Below are positions 15,575-24,136 of a stretch of DNA of 38,756 nt, in pieces (position 1 is the first letter of the stretch; each line of letters opens with the position of its first letter). Below the pieces are notes generated by a model, which saw nothing but the letters and a program-made list of their open reading frames with translations, did no database searches and was not told where the DNA came from. This stretch comes from Planctomicrobium piriforme. GTDB taxonomy: Bacteria > Planctomycetota > Planctomycetia > Pirellulales > UBA1268. Position numbers and translations under genes: made by a program. The stretch spans positions 1 through 38,756 of the forward strand of contig CAMAVC010000025.1 in the NCBI GenBank assembly GCA_945861585.1. Direction: 5' to 3'.

Positions 15575-15587
15575 ACATCAATCATAC
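15570..15587 (-). promoter_or_regulatory. direct repeats and -10-like box at the start of the nucleotidyltransferase operon
   Basis: On the minus strand GTATGAT occurs twice (15587-15581 and 15576-15570), 11 bp apart, i.e. on the same DNA face. The upstream copy contains TATGAT, placed so that transcription would start on or next to the ATG at 15574. No Shine-Dalgarno sequence is present. No good -35 element was found. The reading as a leaderless, self-repressed promoter is inference. Confidence 0.35.
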
Positions 15588-15692
15588 TCGGCCGCCCTCC
15601 ATCCAACACTCGCAAAACGATCCACCGCTGGCGTAGTCGAATGCAGACGGCCGCAGCGGGGCACGTCGGCCCAGACTGTGCTTGGTCAATGG

Positions 15693-15870
15693 TGACCCCC
15701 TCCCCAAATCCTGAGTCAGGTCTTGCGAGAGAATCCTCAGGCCCCGACTGGGGCTTGAAAGGGTTCTCTGATGAAGAAGCGACGCGGTGCAGAGCAGATC
15801 GTGGGCTTGCCCCAAGAGGCACTTATGCTGCTCCCTGCAACGAGGTGCCGGAGCCTGCAAAACCGCCCAG
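15693..15870 (+). mobile_element. IS3-family left-end remnant abutting tRNA-Ser
   Basis: Starts TGACCCCCTCCCCAAATC, followed by a leader with GAGAGAATCC...GGTTCTCTG. An ATG at 15771 then reads MKKRRGAEQIVGLPQEA, which corresponds to the N-terminus of an IS3 OrfA (normally MKKRR-x-TEEQIVGLLKEA). The coding similarity fades after about 20 codons and the sequence reaches the tRNA 3' end at 15871. The rest of the element is missing. Confidence 0.6.
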
Positions 15871-15957
15871 CGGATGGGGTGGGATTCGAACCCACGAGCG
15901 ACTTTCGCCGCTGCCGGTTTTCAAGACCGGTGCATTCAACCGCTCTGCCACCCATCC
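15871..15957 (-). tRNA. tRNA-Ser (anticodon UGA)
   Basis: An 87-nt class II tRNA. Acceptor arms GGATGGG and CCCATCC pair perfectly. The D-arm is GGCAGAGCGGTTGAATGC. The anticodon stem ACCGG/CCGGT encloses the loop CTTGAAA, with anticodon TGA. A long variable arm (GCGGCGAAAGTCGC) and the T-arm GTGGGTTCGAATCCCAC follow. The discriminator is G, as expected for serine. CCA is not encoded. It reads UCA (and probably other UCN) codons. Confidence 0.96.
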
Positions 15958-16180
15958 CGAGGTCGATCCGGTAGGCGGTGACGCGAGCCCGCCGTCGACG
16001 AAACGTCATTTTGCCGTATCGGCCGACCGCGGGCTACAGGAGCCGGCCGATTTCGCTTCCAAGTCCGTCCACTCGCGCCCACGGCCAATCCGCACCGACA
16101 TCCTCGCTGGGTACACTGCGGCTCCATCCGCGGCCGGACGTCTCCGGGCCGCAATGCCCCTGCCCCACGGAAACACCTCC

Positions 16181-16618
16181 ATGCATGCTTTGGGATACAT
16201 CCTCGCCGTGGCGGCATCGGTCCTTTGGGGGCTCACCTACTGCCTCGACGAGCGAGTGCTCGAACACCTCTCCGTGTTCAAGCTCTACTTTCTGCATTGC
16301 GTCTGTGGCGCGGTCGTGGCGGCGGTGATCCTGCTCGCTCGCGGCACGCCCCCCGAAGCGCTTTTTACGATCGGCAATGCAAACGTGAGCCTGCCGCTCT
16401 TCGGGCTCACGCTCGCGACCGCGACAGCCGCGGCGCTTGCGATCCTGGGGTCGATCCAGCTCCTCGGAGCGAATACGTCGGCAGTGCTGGAGATCTCCTA
16501 CCCCCTGTTCGTCGCCCTCTTTTCGGTACTGTTCTTCAAAGGTCAGCTCCAGATGCCTGTCGTCATCGGCGGCGCATTCATCTTCATCGGCTCGGCCATC
16601 ATCGTGCTCGCACGATGA
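16181..16618 (+). CDS. single-domain EamA/DMT-type membrane protein
   Basis: 145 residues from the ATG at 16181; an ATG at 16154 would add nine residues. It is almost entirely hydrophobic, with about five transmembrane helices (starting YILAVAASVLWGLTYCLDE, then FKLYFLHCVCGAVVAAVILL). A C-terminal helix pair typical of EamA follows (SAVLEISYPLFVALFSVLFF and PVVIGGAFIFIGSAIIVLA). Full-length DMT exporters have two such repeats, so this is a half-size member that would need to dimerise. Substrate unknown. The TGA stop runs straight into a fragment of a DUF5522 gene. Confidence 0.85.
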   Translation: MHALGYILAVAASVLWGLTYCLDERVLEHLSVFKLYFLHCVCGAVVAAVILLARGTPPEALFTIGNANVSLPLFGLTLATATAAALAILGSIQLLGANTSAVLEISYPLFVALFSVLFFKGQLQMPVVIGGAFIFIGSAIIVLAR

Positions 16619-16630
16619 CAGACCAACAAT

Positions 16631-16687
16631 CGGCACTGTCCCTTCGAACCCCGGCACGTCGAAGGCAACACCCACGTTCGCCAATGA
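16631..16687 (+). pseudogene. 3' fragment of a second DUF5522 gene
   Basis: The frame reads RHCPFEPRHVEGNTHVRQ and stops at 16685-16687. It matches the C-terminus of the DUF5522 protein at 11604-11792 (RHCPYEPRHIEGTTDVRA) at most positions. The preceding part, including three of the four cysteines, is missing, replaced by the end of the EamA gene. It is a relic left by a deletion. Confidence 0.7.
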
Positions 16688-16714
16688 CCGCCGCCGCTCG
16701 GGCCGCGTCGCGAA

Positions 16715-16810
16715 CTATTCGTCGTACGCCGTCTCCGACTCGGCTGCAGGCAGTTCCTCGTAGTTGTCCGCGGCGTTGTCAAACCACGGGGTGAGGTCGG
16801 GAAAACTCAT
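16715..16810 (-). other. 31-codon ORF of uncertain status
   Basis: On the minus strand an ATG at 16810 opens MSFPDLTPWFDNAADNYEEL and ends ESETAYDE with TAG at 16717-16715. It is acidic with biased composition, and has no recognisable family and no strong ribosome-binding site. It could be a tiny real protein or the tail of a decayed one. The surrounding 16688-17027 has no other coding signal; it holds a 7-bp hairpin (CTCGATG/CATCGAG, 16842-16860) and the promoter at 16957. Confidence 0.25.
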
Positions 16811-16956
16811 GACGGCGCAACTGCAGATGGCGTGGGGGCGGCTCGATGCGTTTCATCGAGTCTACCTCCGCATTGTCGACGAGCGTGCTCGCTGGATCGG
16901 CAGTCAATCGGCAGGGTGGAACGGCCCCTTAAGGCGGCACAGTTTTCCCGTGGGTT

Positions 16957-16985
16957 TTGACACACCTGGCCGGTTTCCCTACATT
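16957..16985 (+). promoter_or_regulatory. sigma-70 promoter for the small basic protein gene
   Basis: TTGACA (16957-16962, perfect consensus), a 17-bp spacer and TACATT (16980-16985, 4/6). It would start transcription near 16992 and give a leader of about 36 nt to the ATG at 17028. It is the best sigma-70-type match noticed in the window. Confidence 0.7.
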
Positions 16986-17027
16986 CCTGCCAGACAGATC
17001 ACCCCCGCGGAAGAAAGTCGGAGCATC

Positions 17028-17225
17028 ATGGGCGGCATCAGCAATCGGATGAAGGAAATCAAACGGCGCCGGCACCGCAAGAAGCAGGTGGCCAAGTTTC
17101 AGACGAAGCTCAAGAAGGCCACCACGAGCGAAAAGCTGGCGATGGCTGAAAAACTCCGCCGGATGACGCCAGGTGCCGACGTACTGATCGCCAAGATGGG
17201 GCTCGCCGAGCGGAAACGCGGCTGA
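17028..17225 (+). CDS. small basic DUF6800-like protein
   Basis: A 65-residue, strongly basic protein: MGGISNRMKEIKRRRHRKK then a KFQTKLKKATTSEKLAMAEKL helix, and RRMTPGADVLIAKMGL. Start at 17028 is supported by GGAG 4 bases upstream and the promoter at 16957. Short proteins of this pattern are conserved in planctomycetes (I believe DUF6800). The Lys/Arg-rich N-terminus suggests nucleic acid or ribosome binding, but no function is established. It converges on clpB with only 8 bp between the stop codons, and no separate terminator is visible. Confidence 0.7.
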   Translation: MGGISNRMKEIKRRRHRKKQVAKFQTKLKKATTSEKLAMAEKLRRMTPGADVLIAKMGLAERKRG

Positions 17226-17233
17226 GGTCCAAC

Positions 17234-19876
17234 CTACAGCTTCTCGAAGACGAAGCCGTCCTGGACGAAGTCGATCCGGACGCTGCTCCCCTCGGGGAAC
17301 TTCCCGGAGAGCAACTCGCGGGCCAGTTCGTTCTGGAGCTGTTGCTGAATCACCCGCTTGAGCGGCCGGGCGCCATACACCGGGTCGTAGCCCAGGTGGG
17401 CGATCTCGTCGAGGGCGTTGTCGGTGCACTCGAGCGTGATCCCCGCCTTATCAGCCTGCTTCACGAGCCGCTTCACCTGAATGTCGACGATCCGGCGGAT
17501 GTGCCGCTTGTCGAGCGGGTGGAAGATGATCGTCTCGTCGATCCGGTTCAAAAACTCCGGGAGGAATCGGGCCTGGAGCGCCTCCTTCACCGCGTCGCGC
17601 ACCTCCTGCTCGCTGCCCCCTTCCTTCGTGATCTCCTGGATCGCCTGGCTGCCGACGTTGCTCGTCATCACGACGATCGTGTTCGTGAAATCGACCGTGT
17701 GGCCGAGGCTGTCGGTGAGCCGGCCGTCGTCGAGCACCTGGAGCAGCACGTTGAATACGTCGCGGTGGGCCTTCTCCATTTCGTCGAGTAGCACGACGGA
17801 GTAGGGCCGCCGCCGCACAGCCTCCGTGAGCAGCCCGCCTTCCTCGTAGCCGACGTAGCCCGGGGGAGCCCCGATCAGCCTGGCGACGGTGTGCTTCTCC
17901 ATGAACTCACTCATGTCGATCCGCACCATCGCGTTTTCATTGTCGAAGAGCACCTCGGCGAGCGCCTTGCAGAGCTCCGTCTTGCCCACGCCTGTCGGGC
18001 CCAAAAAGATGAACGAACCGATCGGGCGGTTCGGATCCTGAAGGCCGGCCCGGCTGCGGCGCACCGCGTCGCTCACCGCCTCCACCGCCTCTTCCTGGCC
18101 GACCACCCGCTGGTGGAGCCTGTCTTCGAGCACCAAGAGCTTCGCCCGCTCGGTCTCCACGAGCCGCGTCACCGGAATGCCGGTCCAGGCGCTCACCACC
18201 TCCGCGATCTCCTCCGGGCCCACCTCCCGCCGCAAGAGCCGCTTGCCGCCCGCCTTCACGGCATCTTTGCCTTCTTTCTCGCTGCCCTCCTGCTCGAGCC
18301 GTGATTGCAGCTGCTTGCGCTTCACGTCGAACTCATAGAGCCTTTGGTAGAGGTCTTCCGCCACGGGCTGCCCGGCGGCCTGCCGCTCCTTGATCTGGAT
18401 GCCCACCTGGTCGAAGGCGAGCTGGGCCTCGTCGAGCTGCTTGCGCAGTTCCTGGGCGCTGCCCACGCCGAGTTTCTCCGCCTCCCACTGCTGCCGCAGG
18501 TCGGCGAGCTTCTTGCGGAGCGTCGTCGATTCCTCCTCGATCTCCACGAGCCGCTCCTTGGCGTGCTCTTCCGTCTCCTCAGCCAGCTGCCGGGCGGCCA
18601 GCTCCAGCTGCACGAGCCGCCGCTGCACCTCGTCGATCTCGCTCGGCACGCTCTGCAATTCCATCGCGATCCGGCTCGTGGCCTCGTCCATGAGGTCGAT
18701 GGCCTTGTCGGGCAGGAAGCGGTCGGCGATATACCGCTGGGAGAGCTCGGCCGCAGCCACGAGCGCCGAGTCTTTGATCTTCACGCCCTTGTGATGCGCC
18801 TCGTAGCGGGGCTTCAAGCCACGCAGAATCGCGATCGTGTCTTCCACGCTTGGCTCGCCCACCATCACGGGCTGAAACCGCCGCTCGAGCGCCGCATCCT
18901 TTTCGATGTGCTTGCGATACTCGTCGAGCGTCGTGGCCCCGATGCAGCGCAGCTCGCCGCGGGCGAGCGCCGGCTTGAGCAGATTCGCCGCATCGGAGCC
19001 GCCCTCGGCTGCGCCGGCCCCGATCACGGTGTGCAATTCGTCAATGAACAGCACGACGTTGCCCGCGGCCGCCTCGACCTCGCGCAGGATCGCCTTGAGC
19101 CGGTCTTCGAACTCGCCGCGATACTTCGTGCCGGCGATCAGCGCGCCGAGGTCGAGGGCTACGACGCTGCGGCCCTTGAGCGTCTCGGGCACGTCGGCCT
19201 GCACGATGCGGAGGGCCAGCCCCTCGGCGATCGCCGTCTTCCCCACGCCCGGCTCGCCGATGAGCACGGGATTATTCTTGGTGCGGCGCGAGAGCACCTG
19301 GATCACGCGGCGGATTTCGGCATCGCGGCCGATCACCGGATCGAGCTTGCCCTGGCTCGCCCGCTTCGTGAGGTCGATGCCATATTTTTCCAGGGCCTGA
19401 AACTTCTCCTCGGGGTTTTGGTCGGTCACCCGCGACTGTCCCCGCACCGCCTGCAGGCCCGCCATCAGCTCCTTCTCGCCGACGGCCGCCAACTGGAGCA
19501 CGTTCTTCGCCTTCGACGGCACCTTCACCAGCGCAAGCAGCAGGTGATCGGTCGAGACGAACTCGTCTTTCATCGTGTGCGACTCGGTGGTCGCCGTTTC
19601 AAACACCTTCACGAGCTCCTGGTCGGGCTGCGGCTGGGCTCCGCCGCTCACCTTCGGCAGGTGCGAGAGTTCGGCCTCGGTGATCCGCTCGAGGTGGCCG
19701 AGGTCCACGCCGATCTTCTGAAAGAGCGGCCTCACGATCCCCTCGCGTTCGGCGAGGAGGGCGTGCAGCAGATGCACGGGCGTCGCTTGCGGGTTGCCGC
19801 GATTGGCGGCCAGCTCCACGGCCCCCTGGACGGCCTCTTGGGCCTTGATCGTGAACTTGTCGAATCGAAACGGCAT
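17234..19876 (-). CDS. clpB: ATP-dependent disaggregase ClpB
   Basis: 880 residues, the normal ClpB length. The N-terminal Clp-N double repeat (1-145, [20 protein letters not shown]) is followed by AAA1 with Walker A GEPGVGKT (207-214) and Walker [16 protein letters not shown]. The coiled-coil middle domain (about 405-525) identifies ClpB rather than ClpA/C. AAA2 has [16 protein letters not shown] and [11 protein letters not shown], and a C-terminal D2-small domain follows. ClpB threads aggregated proteins through its hexameric pore together with the DnaK system, and dnaK is the next gene upstream on the same strand. The 237 bp between them contain three hairpins. Confidence 0.97.
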   Translation of the reverse strand: MPFRFDKFTIKAQEAVQGAVELAANRGNPQATPVHLLHALLAEREGIVRPLFQKIGVDLGHLERITEAELSHLPKVSGGAQPQPDQELVKVFETATTESHTMKDEFVSTDHLLLALVKVPSKAKNVLQLAAVGEKELMAGLQAVRGQSRVTDQNPEEKFQALEKYGIDLTKRASQGKLDPVIGRDAEIRRVIQVLSRRTKNNPVLIGEPGVGKTAIAEGLALRIVQADVPETLKGRSVVALDLGALIAGTKYRGEFEDRLKAILREVEAAAGNVVLFIDELHTVIGAGAAEGGSDAANLLKPALARGELRCIGATTLDEYRKHIEKDAALERRFQPVMVGEPSVEDTIAILRGLKPRYEAHHKGVKIKDSALVAAAELSQRYIADRFLPDKAIDLMDEATSRIAMELQSVPSEIDEVQRRLVQLELAARQLAEETEEHAKERLVEIEEESTTLRKKLADLRQQWEAEKLGVGSAQELRKQLDEAQLAFDQVGIQIKERQAAGQPVAEDLYQRLYEFDVKRKQLQSRLEQEGSEKEGKDAVKAGGKRLLRREVGPEEIAEVVSAWTGIPVTRLVETERAKLLVLEDRLHQRVVGQEEAVEAVSDAVRRSRAGLQDPNRPIGSFIFLGPTGVGKTELCKALAEVLFDNENAMVRIDMSEFMEKHTVARLIGAPPGYVGYEEGGLLTEAVRRRPYSVVLLDEMEKAHRDVFNVLLQVLDDGRLTDSLGHTVDFTNTIVVMTSNVGSQAIQEITKEGGSEQEVRDAVKEALQARFLPEFLNRIDETIIFHPLDKRHIRRIVDIQVKRLVKQADKAGITLECTDNALDEIAHLGYDPVYGARPLKRVIQQQLQNELARELLSGKFPEGSSVRIDFVQDGFVFEKL

Positions 19877-20020
19877 GACATGTCCCTCGTGTGCTACGCC
19901 GATTTCATGGGCGCCGGCTCGGGGGCGGCAAAAGTCTCGTCGCGTGGGCTGCGGCAGCCCAATGCTCCTCGAGCGTTCGCCGACCCCCTCACCTCCCCGT
20001 TTATGATCTCACCATCGAAC

Positions 20021-20107
20021 GCGTCGCACGATGCGACGCCGTCGGCCGAGGGAACCCTTGGCGTTCCCTTCGGCCGACCAAGCAAAATCGGGCCATGGAT
20101 GGCCGAT
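20021..20107. terminator. three consecutive hairpins between dnaK and clpB
   Basis: Reading downstream from dnaK on the minus strand: ATCGGCCAT/ATGGCCCGAT (20087-20107, 9-bp stem with a bulge); a 15-bp stem GTCGGCCGA-GGGAAC (20041-20078, one bulged base, 7-base loop); and GCGTCGCA/TGCGACGC (20021-20039, 3-base loop). No T-tract follows any of them. They may attenuate or process a dnaK-clpB transcript or protect the dnaK mRNA 3' end, rather than act as simple intrinsic terminators. Confidence 0.55.
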
Positions 20108-20113
20108 TGTGCG

Positions 20114-22018
20114 CTATCCTTTGACTTCGAACTCGGCGTCGATCGTGTCGTCGGGGCCCTTGCCCGCGCCGGCTGCGGCCTCGGGGGCGGTGCCGCCTCG
20201 CTGGGCGGTCTGCTCGTAGAGCACCTTCGAGAGCGCCTGCGCCGCCTGCTCGAGCGAACTGTGGGCCGACGTGATCGCGTCGACATCCTCGCCCTTGGCC
20301 GTCTCCCGCGACTTGGCGATCGCCGCCTCGATCGGCGCCTTGTCGGCCGCCGACAGCTTGGCGTCGTTTTCCTTGACGAGCTTTTCCGTCTGGAAACAAA
20401 GCGCCTCGGCACGGTTACGAGCTTCGGCCAGCCGTAGTTTCTGCTTGTCGGCCTCGGCGTTTTGCTCGGCGTCTTTCCGCATCCGCTCGATCTCGGTCTC
20501 GTTGAGCCCGCTCGACTGCTCGATCTTGACGGTCTGCTCCTTGTTGCTGCCCAGGTCCTTCGCGCTCACCGACAGGATGCCGTTGGCATCGATGTCGAAC
20601 TTGACCTCGATCTGGGGCGTGCCGCGCGGGGCCGACGGGATTCCCTCGAGGTTGAACTGGCCGAGTAGCCGGTTGTCTTTGGCCATCGGCCGCTCGCCCT
20701 GATACACGCTCACGGTCACGGCCGTCTGGTTGTCGGCCGCGGTGCTGAACACCTGCTTCCGCTCCGTGGGCACGGTGGTATTCCGCTCGACGAGCTTCGT
20801 GAACAGGCCGCCTTCCGTCTCGATGCCGAGCGAGAGCGGAGTGACGTCGAGCAGGAGCACGTCTTGCACGTCGCCGCCGAGCACGCCGCCCTGAATTGCC
20901 GCGCCGAGCGCCACGACCTCGTCGGGGTTCACGCCCTTGTGGGGCTCCTTCCCGAAGAGCTTCTTGACGAGCTCTTGCACCTTCGGGATGCGGGTCGAGC
21001 CGCCCACGAGCACCACCTCGTCGATGTCCTTGGGATCGAGCTTGGCGTCTTTGAGGGCCTGGACCACCGGCCCGCGGCACCGCTCCACGAGCGCGTCGCA
21101 CATCTGCTCGAACTGCGCGCGGGTGATCGTCACCTGCAAGTGCTTCGGGCCCGACGCATCGGCCGTGATGAACGGCAGGTTGATGTCGGTGCTCTGGGCG
21201 CTCGAGAGCTCCTTCTTCGCCTTCTCGCACGCTTCCTGCAGCCGCTGCAGGGCCATCGTGTCTTTCCGCAGGTCGATCCCCTGCTCCTTCTTGAATTGAT
21301 CCGCCACGTGGTTGATGAGCGTCTGGTCGAAGTCGTCGCCGCCGAGGTGCGTGTCGCCGTTCGTGCTGATCACGCGAAACACGCCGTCGGCCACCTCGAG
21401 CACCGACACGTCGAACGTGCCGCCACCGAGGTCGAACACCACGATCTTTTCCTGGGCCTTCTTCTCGAGGCCGTAGGCGAGCGCGGCCGCCGTGGGCTCG
21501 TTGATGATCCGCATCACTTCGAGGCCCGCGATCTGGCCGGCGTCTTTCGTGGCCTGCCGCTGGGCGTCGTTGAAGTAGGCCGGGACCGTGATCACCGCCT
21601 TATTGACCTTGTGGCCCAGGTAGCTCTCGGCCGACTCCTTGAGCGACCGCAGCACCTTCGCGGAGACTTCCGGCGGCGTGCAGGTCTGGTCGCCGGCCTT
21701 CACCTTCACGTAGTCCTCGGGGCCGCCGACGACCTCGTAGGGCACCATCTTCTCTTCGCCGGCCACCTCGTTGTGACGCCGGCCCATGAACCGCTTGATC
21801 GAGTAGATCGTGCGCTTGGGGTTGGTGACGGCCTGGCGGCGGGCGATGTCGCCCACGAGTGTCTCGCCCTTGTCGTTGAAGGCCACCACGCTCGGGGTGA
21901 GGCGGTTGCCCTCTTTGTTGGCGATCACCTTGGGCTCCTTGCCCTCCATGACGGCCACCACGGAGTTCGTGGTGCCGAGGTCGATGCCGATGATCTTTTC
22001 GCCCTGCTTGGTAGCCAT
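20114..22018 (-). CDS. dnaK: chaperone DnaK (Hsp70)
   Basis: 634 residues from the ATG at 22018, with GAGGA about 8 bases upstream; the longer open frame to 22267 is not part of the protein. Nucleotide-binding domain: [19 protein letters not shown] at the N-terminus, the [20 protein letters not shown] phosphate loop, [15 protein letters not shown] and [13 protein letters not shown]. The substrate-binding domain ([17 protein letters not shown] onward), helical lid and the acidic C-terminal DAEFEVKG complete it. It folds and refolds proteins with DnaJ and GrpE (neither is in the window) and works with ClpB encoded downstream. A sigma-54-type promoter lies about 75 bp upstream. Confidence 0.97.
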   Translation of the reverse strand: MATKQGEKIIGIDLGTTNSVVAVMEGKEPKVIANKEGNRLTPSVVAFNDKGETLVGDIARRQAVTNPKRTIYSIKRFMGRRHNEVAGEEKMVPYEVVGGPEDYVKVKAGDQTCTPPEVSAKVLRSLKESAESYLGHKVNKAVITVPAYFNDAQRQATKDAGQIAGLEVMRIINEPTAAALAYGLEKKAQEKIVVFDLGGGTFDVSVLEVADGVFRVISTNGDTHLGGDDFDQTLINHVADQFKKEQGIDLRKDTMALQRLQEACEKAKKELSSAQSTDINLPFITADASGPKHLQVTITRAQFEQMCDALVERCRGPVVQALKDAKLDPKDIDEVVLVGGSTRIPKVQELVKKLFGKEPHKGVNPDEVVALGAAIQGGVLGGDVQDVLLLDVTPLSLGIETEGGLFTKLVERNTTVPTERKQVFSTAADNQTAVTVSVYQGERPMAKDNRLLGQFNLEGIPSAPRGTPQIEVKFDIDANGILSVSAKDLGSNKEQTVKIEQSSGLNETEIERMRKDAEQNAEADKQKLRLAEARNRAEALCFQTEKLVKENDAKLSAADKAPIEAAIAKSRETAKGEDVDAITSAHSSLEQAAQALSKVLYEQTAQRGGTAPEAAAGAGKGPDDTIDAEFEVKG

Positions 22019-22091
22019 GTGTGTTGTGTCCTCTCTGTCCGCCAGTTTTTGCCGCCAGAATTGCCTGCCGCTCTGGTTGCCCAAAGAAAAA

Positions 22092-22106
22092 GCAAAGCCC
22101 GTGCCA
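22092..22106 (-). promoter_or_regulatory. sigma-54 (RpoN) -24/-12 promoter in front of dnaK
   Basis: On the minus strand the sequence reads TGGCACG-GGCT-TTGC, followed by T: every base of the RpoN consensus TGGCACG-N4-TTGCW is matched. GG and GC have the required 10-bp separation. Transcription would start near 22080 and give a leader of about 60 nt before the dnaK ATG. No CIRCE element or sigma-32-like promoter was seen here. Confidence 0.7.
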
Positions 22107-22246
22107 GCATCGCGGGGAACGGTGATTCGGGGCTGCACTGGCCCATTTACGGCCGCGTTTTTGAGGGTACAGTTGGCGGGTGCGGCGATCACCACGCCCG
22201 GGGAACCAGCCCGGGCTGCCATTTTGGCCGCTCCGCCTTCGTCGCC

Positions 22247-23362
22247 ATGGCCAAGCAACCTCACCAACCGTCATCCGACGCCGCCAAGCCTGCGGGGCTC
22301 AACGCCCTCCGGGCGCAGATCGACCGCATCGATCGCGAGCTCGTCGAGCGGATGAACGAGCGGGCGGACCTCGCCCGACAGATCGGCCACATCAAGCGGT
22401 CGAACGGCGAAGCAGCCTACGACCCGTCGCGCGAGGAGATGGTGCTGGAGCGGGTGGCGTCGGCGAACGAAGGCCCGCTGTCAGACGCCAGCCTCAAGGC
22501 TGTCTACCGCGAGCTCATCTCGGGGTCGCGGGCCATCGAGCAGCACATCCGCGTGGCCCATCTCGGCCCGGCCTGGACCTACAGCCACCTGGCAGCCCTG
22601 CACCGCTTCGGCAGCTCGGTCGAGTTCGTGCCCGTGGCCAGCATCTCGGCGGCCTTCGAAGAGGTGCACGCCGGCCATTCGCACTACGGCGTCGTGCCGC
22701 TCGAAAACTCCACCGACGGCCGCATCGCCGACACGCTCGACAACTTCTCGCGGCTCCCGGTCAAGATCTGTGCGGAGGTGCCGCTGCGCATCCACCACAC
22801 GCTTCTGGCCGCCTGCGATCGGGCCTCGATCCGCGAGGTCTACAGCCGCCCGCAGGCCCTCTCGCAGTGCCGCAACTGGCTGGCGCGGCACCTGCCAAAC
22901 GCCCGCCTCATCGAAGTCACGAGCACGAGCGCTGCCGCCGAAACTGCCGCCAAGACCCCGCACGCCGCCGCGATCGCCAGCCGGCAGGCCGGCGTGCATT
23001 ACGGCCTCGACGTGCTCGCCGAAGACATCGAAGACGTGGCCGACAACACGACACGGTTTGCAGTGATCGGCCACGCGGATGCCAAGCGCACCGGCAAAGA
23101 CAAGACGGCCCTGATGTTCGAGACGGAGCACAAGCCGGGCGGCCTGGCCGACGCCCTCTCGATCCCCAAGAAGCAGAAGCTCAATCTCACCTGGATCGAG
23201 TCTTTCCCGATGCCGGGCAAGGAGCGGGGCTACATTTTCTTCGTGGAGCTCGAAGGCCACCGCGACGATCTCCGCGTGCGCCGCGCGATCCAGGCGCTCG
23301 AAAAACGCTGCAAACGCGTCGTCGTGCTCGGCTCCTACGCGACCGCCGCCGCCGTGGGCTGA
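22247..23362 (+). CDS. pheA: bifunctional chorismate mutase / prephenate dehydratase
   Basis: 371 residues. The AroQ-type chorismate mutase helical domain (about 15-100) shows [27 protein letters not shown]. Prephenate dehydratase follows (about 105-285: [33 protein letters not shown], and the catalytic NTTRFAVIG). A C-terminal ACT domain with [23 protein letters not shown] and [11 protein letters not shown] should bind phenylalanine as feedback inhibitor. The enzyme converts chorismate via prephenate to phenylpyruvate for phenylalanine synthesis. It is divergent from dnaK; the 228 bp between the start codons carry the sigma-54 promoter for dnaK. No attenuator-like leader peptide was noticed. 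Confidence 0.95.
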   Translation: MAKQPHQPSSDAAKPAGLNALRAQIDRIDRELVERMNERADLARQIGHIKRSNGEAAYDPSREEMVLERVASANEGPLSDASLKAVYRELISGSRAIEQHIRVAHLGPAWTYSHLAALHRFGSSVEFVPVASISAAFEEVHAGHSHYGVVPLENSTDGRIADTLDNFSRLPVKICAEVPLRIHHTLLAACDRASIREVYSRPQALSQCRNWLARHLPNARLIEVTSTSAAAETAAKTPHAAAIASRQAGVHYGLDVLAEDIEDVADNTTRFAVIGHADAKRTGKDKTALMFETEHKPGGLADALSIPKKQKLNLTWIESFPMPGKERGYIFFVELEGHRDDLRVRRAIQALEKRCKRVVVLGSYATAAAVG

Positions 23363-23563
23363 AGCCGGCCTTTTCGCCCGAAAACCGCCGAAAAACCAGC
23401 CCAGGGGCCGTTTTTTCCGCGCCACCGTTAGATTTTGCCCCAGCGCCACGATATTTACTTGAAAGGGCTCCAAACAGGGTGCTGGGGGCGGCTGGTCATT
23501 GCGGCCAGGTTGCACGGCGGTCTGGCTTGTCCGGGGCTCTTTCTGCCATTCGGCAGGTGGTGC

Positions 23564-24136
23564 ATGGCGGCCGGCAAATCAACCACAGATGGTGTCGCAG
23601 GCGATGTTCGGCCAGACAGCGCCGGCGGTGGCTTCGTCGCCGAACTCGTCCGCCACCAGCGGCGGATCTATGCCTTCATCGGCTCGCTCGTCCACCATCA
23701 GGGCGATATCGAAGACCTCTACCAGCAGACCTGCCTCGTGCTCTGGAAGAAGCACGACCAGTTCGACGGCAGCCGCGATTTCTTCCCCTGGGCCTGCGGC
23801 GTCGCGAAGCACGAGGTCTTCAACTACCTGCGGAAGCGCGACCACCGGGGGCGTGTCCACCTGAGCGAGCAGGTGCTCGCCGAGATCGCCGAAGAGCATC
23901 TCCGAACCGAAGCGGAGGGGGACGCCCGGCGGGACCTGCTCGATGGCTGCCTGGCCAAACTCCGCGAGCCGCAGCGTGATCTCCTGCGTCGTTGCTACGA
24001 GGGTACGCACGCGATCAAGGAGATCGCCGCCGATATGCGGATCTCGGCTGCCGCCCTCACGATGCGGCTGCAGCGGATCAAGCAGGCGGTGCTCGGCTGT
24101 CTCGAAAAGTCGCTCGCGGCGGAGGGGCGTCGATGA
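23564..24136 (+). CDS. ECF-type RNA polymerase sigma factor (planctomycete type), copy 1
   Basis: 190 residues from the ATG at 23564, with AGGTGG 3-8 bases upstream. Region 2 is clear: FVAELVRHQRRIYAFIGSLV, then HHQGDIEDLYQQTCLVLWKK, and FFPWACGVAKHEVFNYLRKR, which matches the planctomycete/Verrucomicrobia group of ECF-like sigma factors. Region 4 is LREPQRDLLRRCYEGTHAIKEIA followed by the recognition helix ISAAALTMRLQRIKQAVLGCL. The stop overlaps the FecR-like gene by 4 bp (ATGA), so this is an operonic sigma/membrane-regulator pair. No promoter of its own was identified in the 200-bp upstream gap. Confidence 0.92.
   Translation: MAAGKSTTDGVAGDVRPDSAGGGFVAELVRHQRRIYAFIGSLVHHQGDIEDLYQQTCLVLWKKHDQFDGSRDFFPWACGVAKHEVFNYLRKRDHRGRVHLSEQVLAEIAEEHLRTEAEGDARRDLLDGCLAKLREPQRDLLRRCYEGTHAIKEIAADMRISAAALTMRLQRIKQAVLGCLEKSLAAEGRR

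Noticed and set aside
15641-16180. Long N-terminal extension of the EamA gene
   Set aside because: The extension runs through the antisense of tRNA-Ser and the IS remnant. The hydrophobic protein begins at 16181.
18305-20437. Long plus-strand frame opposite clpB and the end of dnaK
   Set aside because: The translation is a His/Leu/Arg-rich mirror of the chaperone genes without start signals or homology.
22019-22246. CIRCE element or HrcA operator before dnaK
   Set aside because: No TTAGCACTC-N9-GAGTGCTAA-like sequence is present.
22019-22267. Upstream extension of dnaK to an ATG at 22267
   Set aside because: It would add 83 non-conserved residues over the sigma-54 promoter and the divergent pheA start. 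The start at 22018 has a ribosome-binding site and the family N-terminus.
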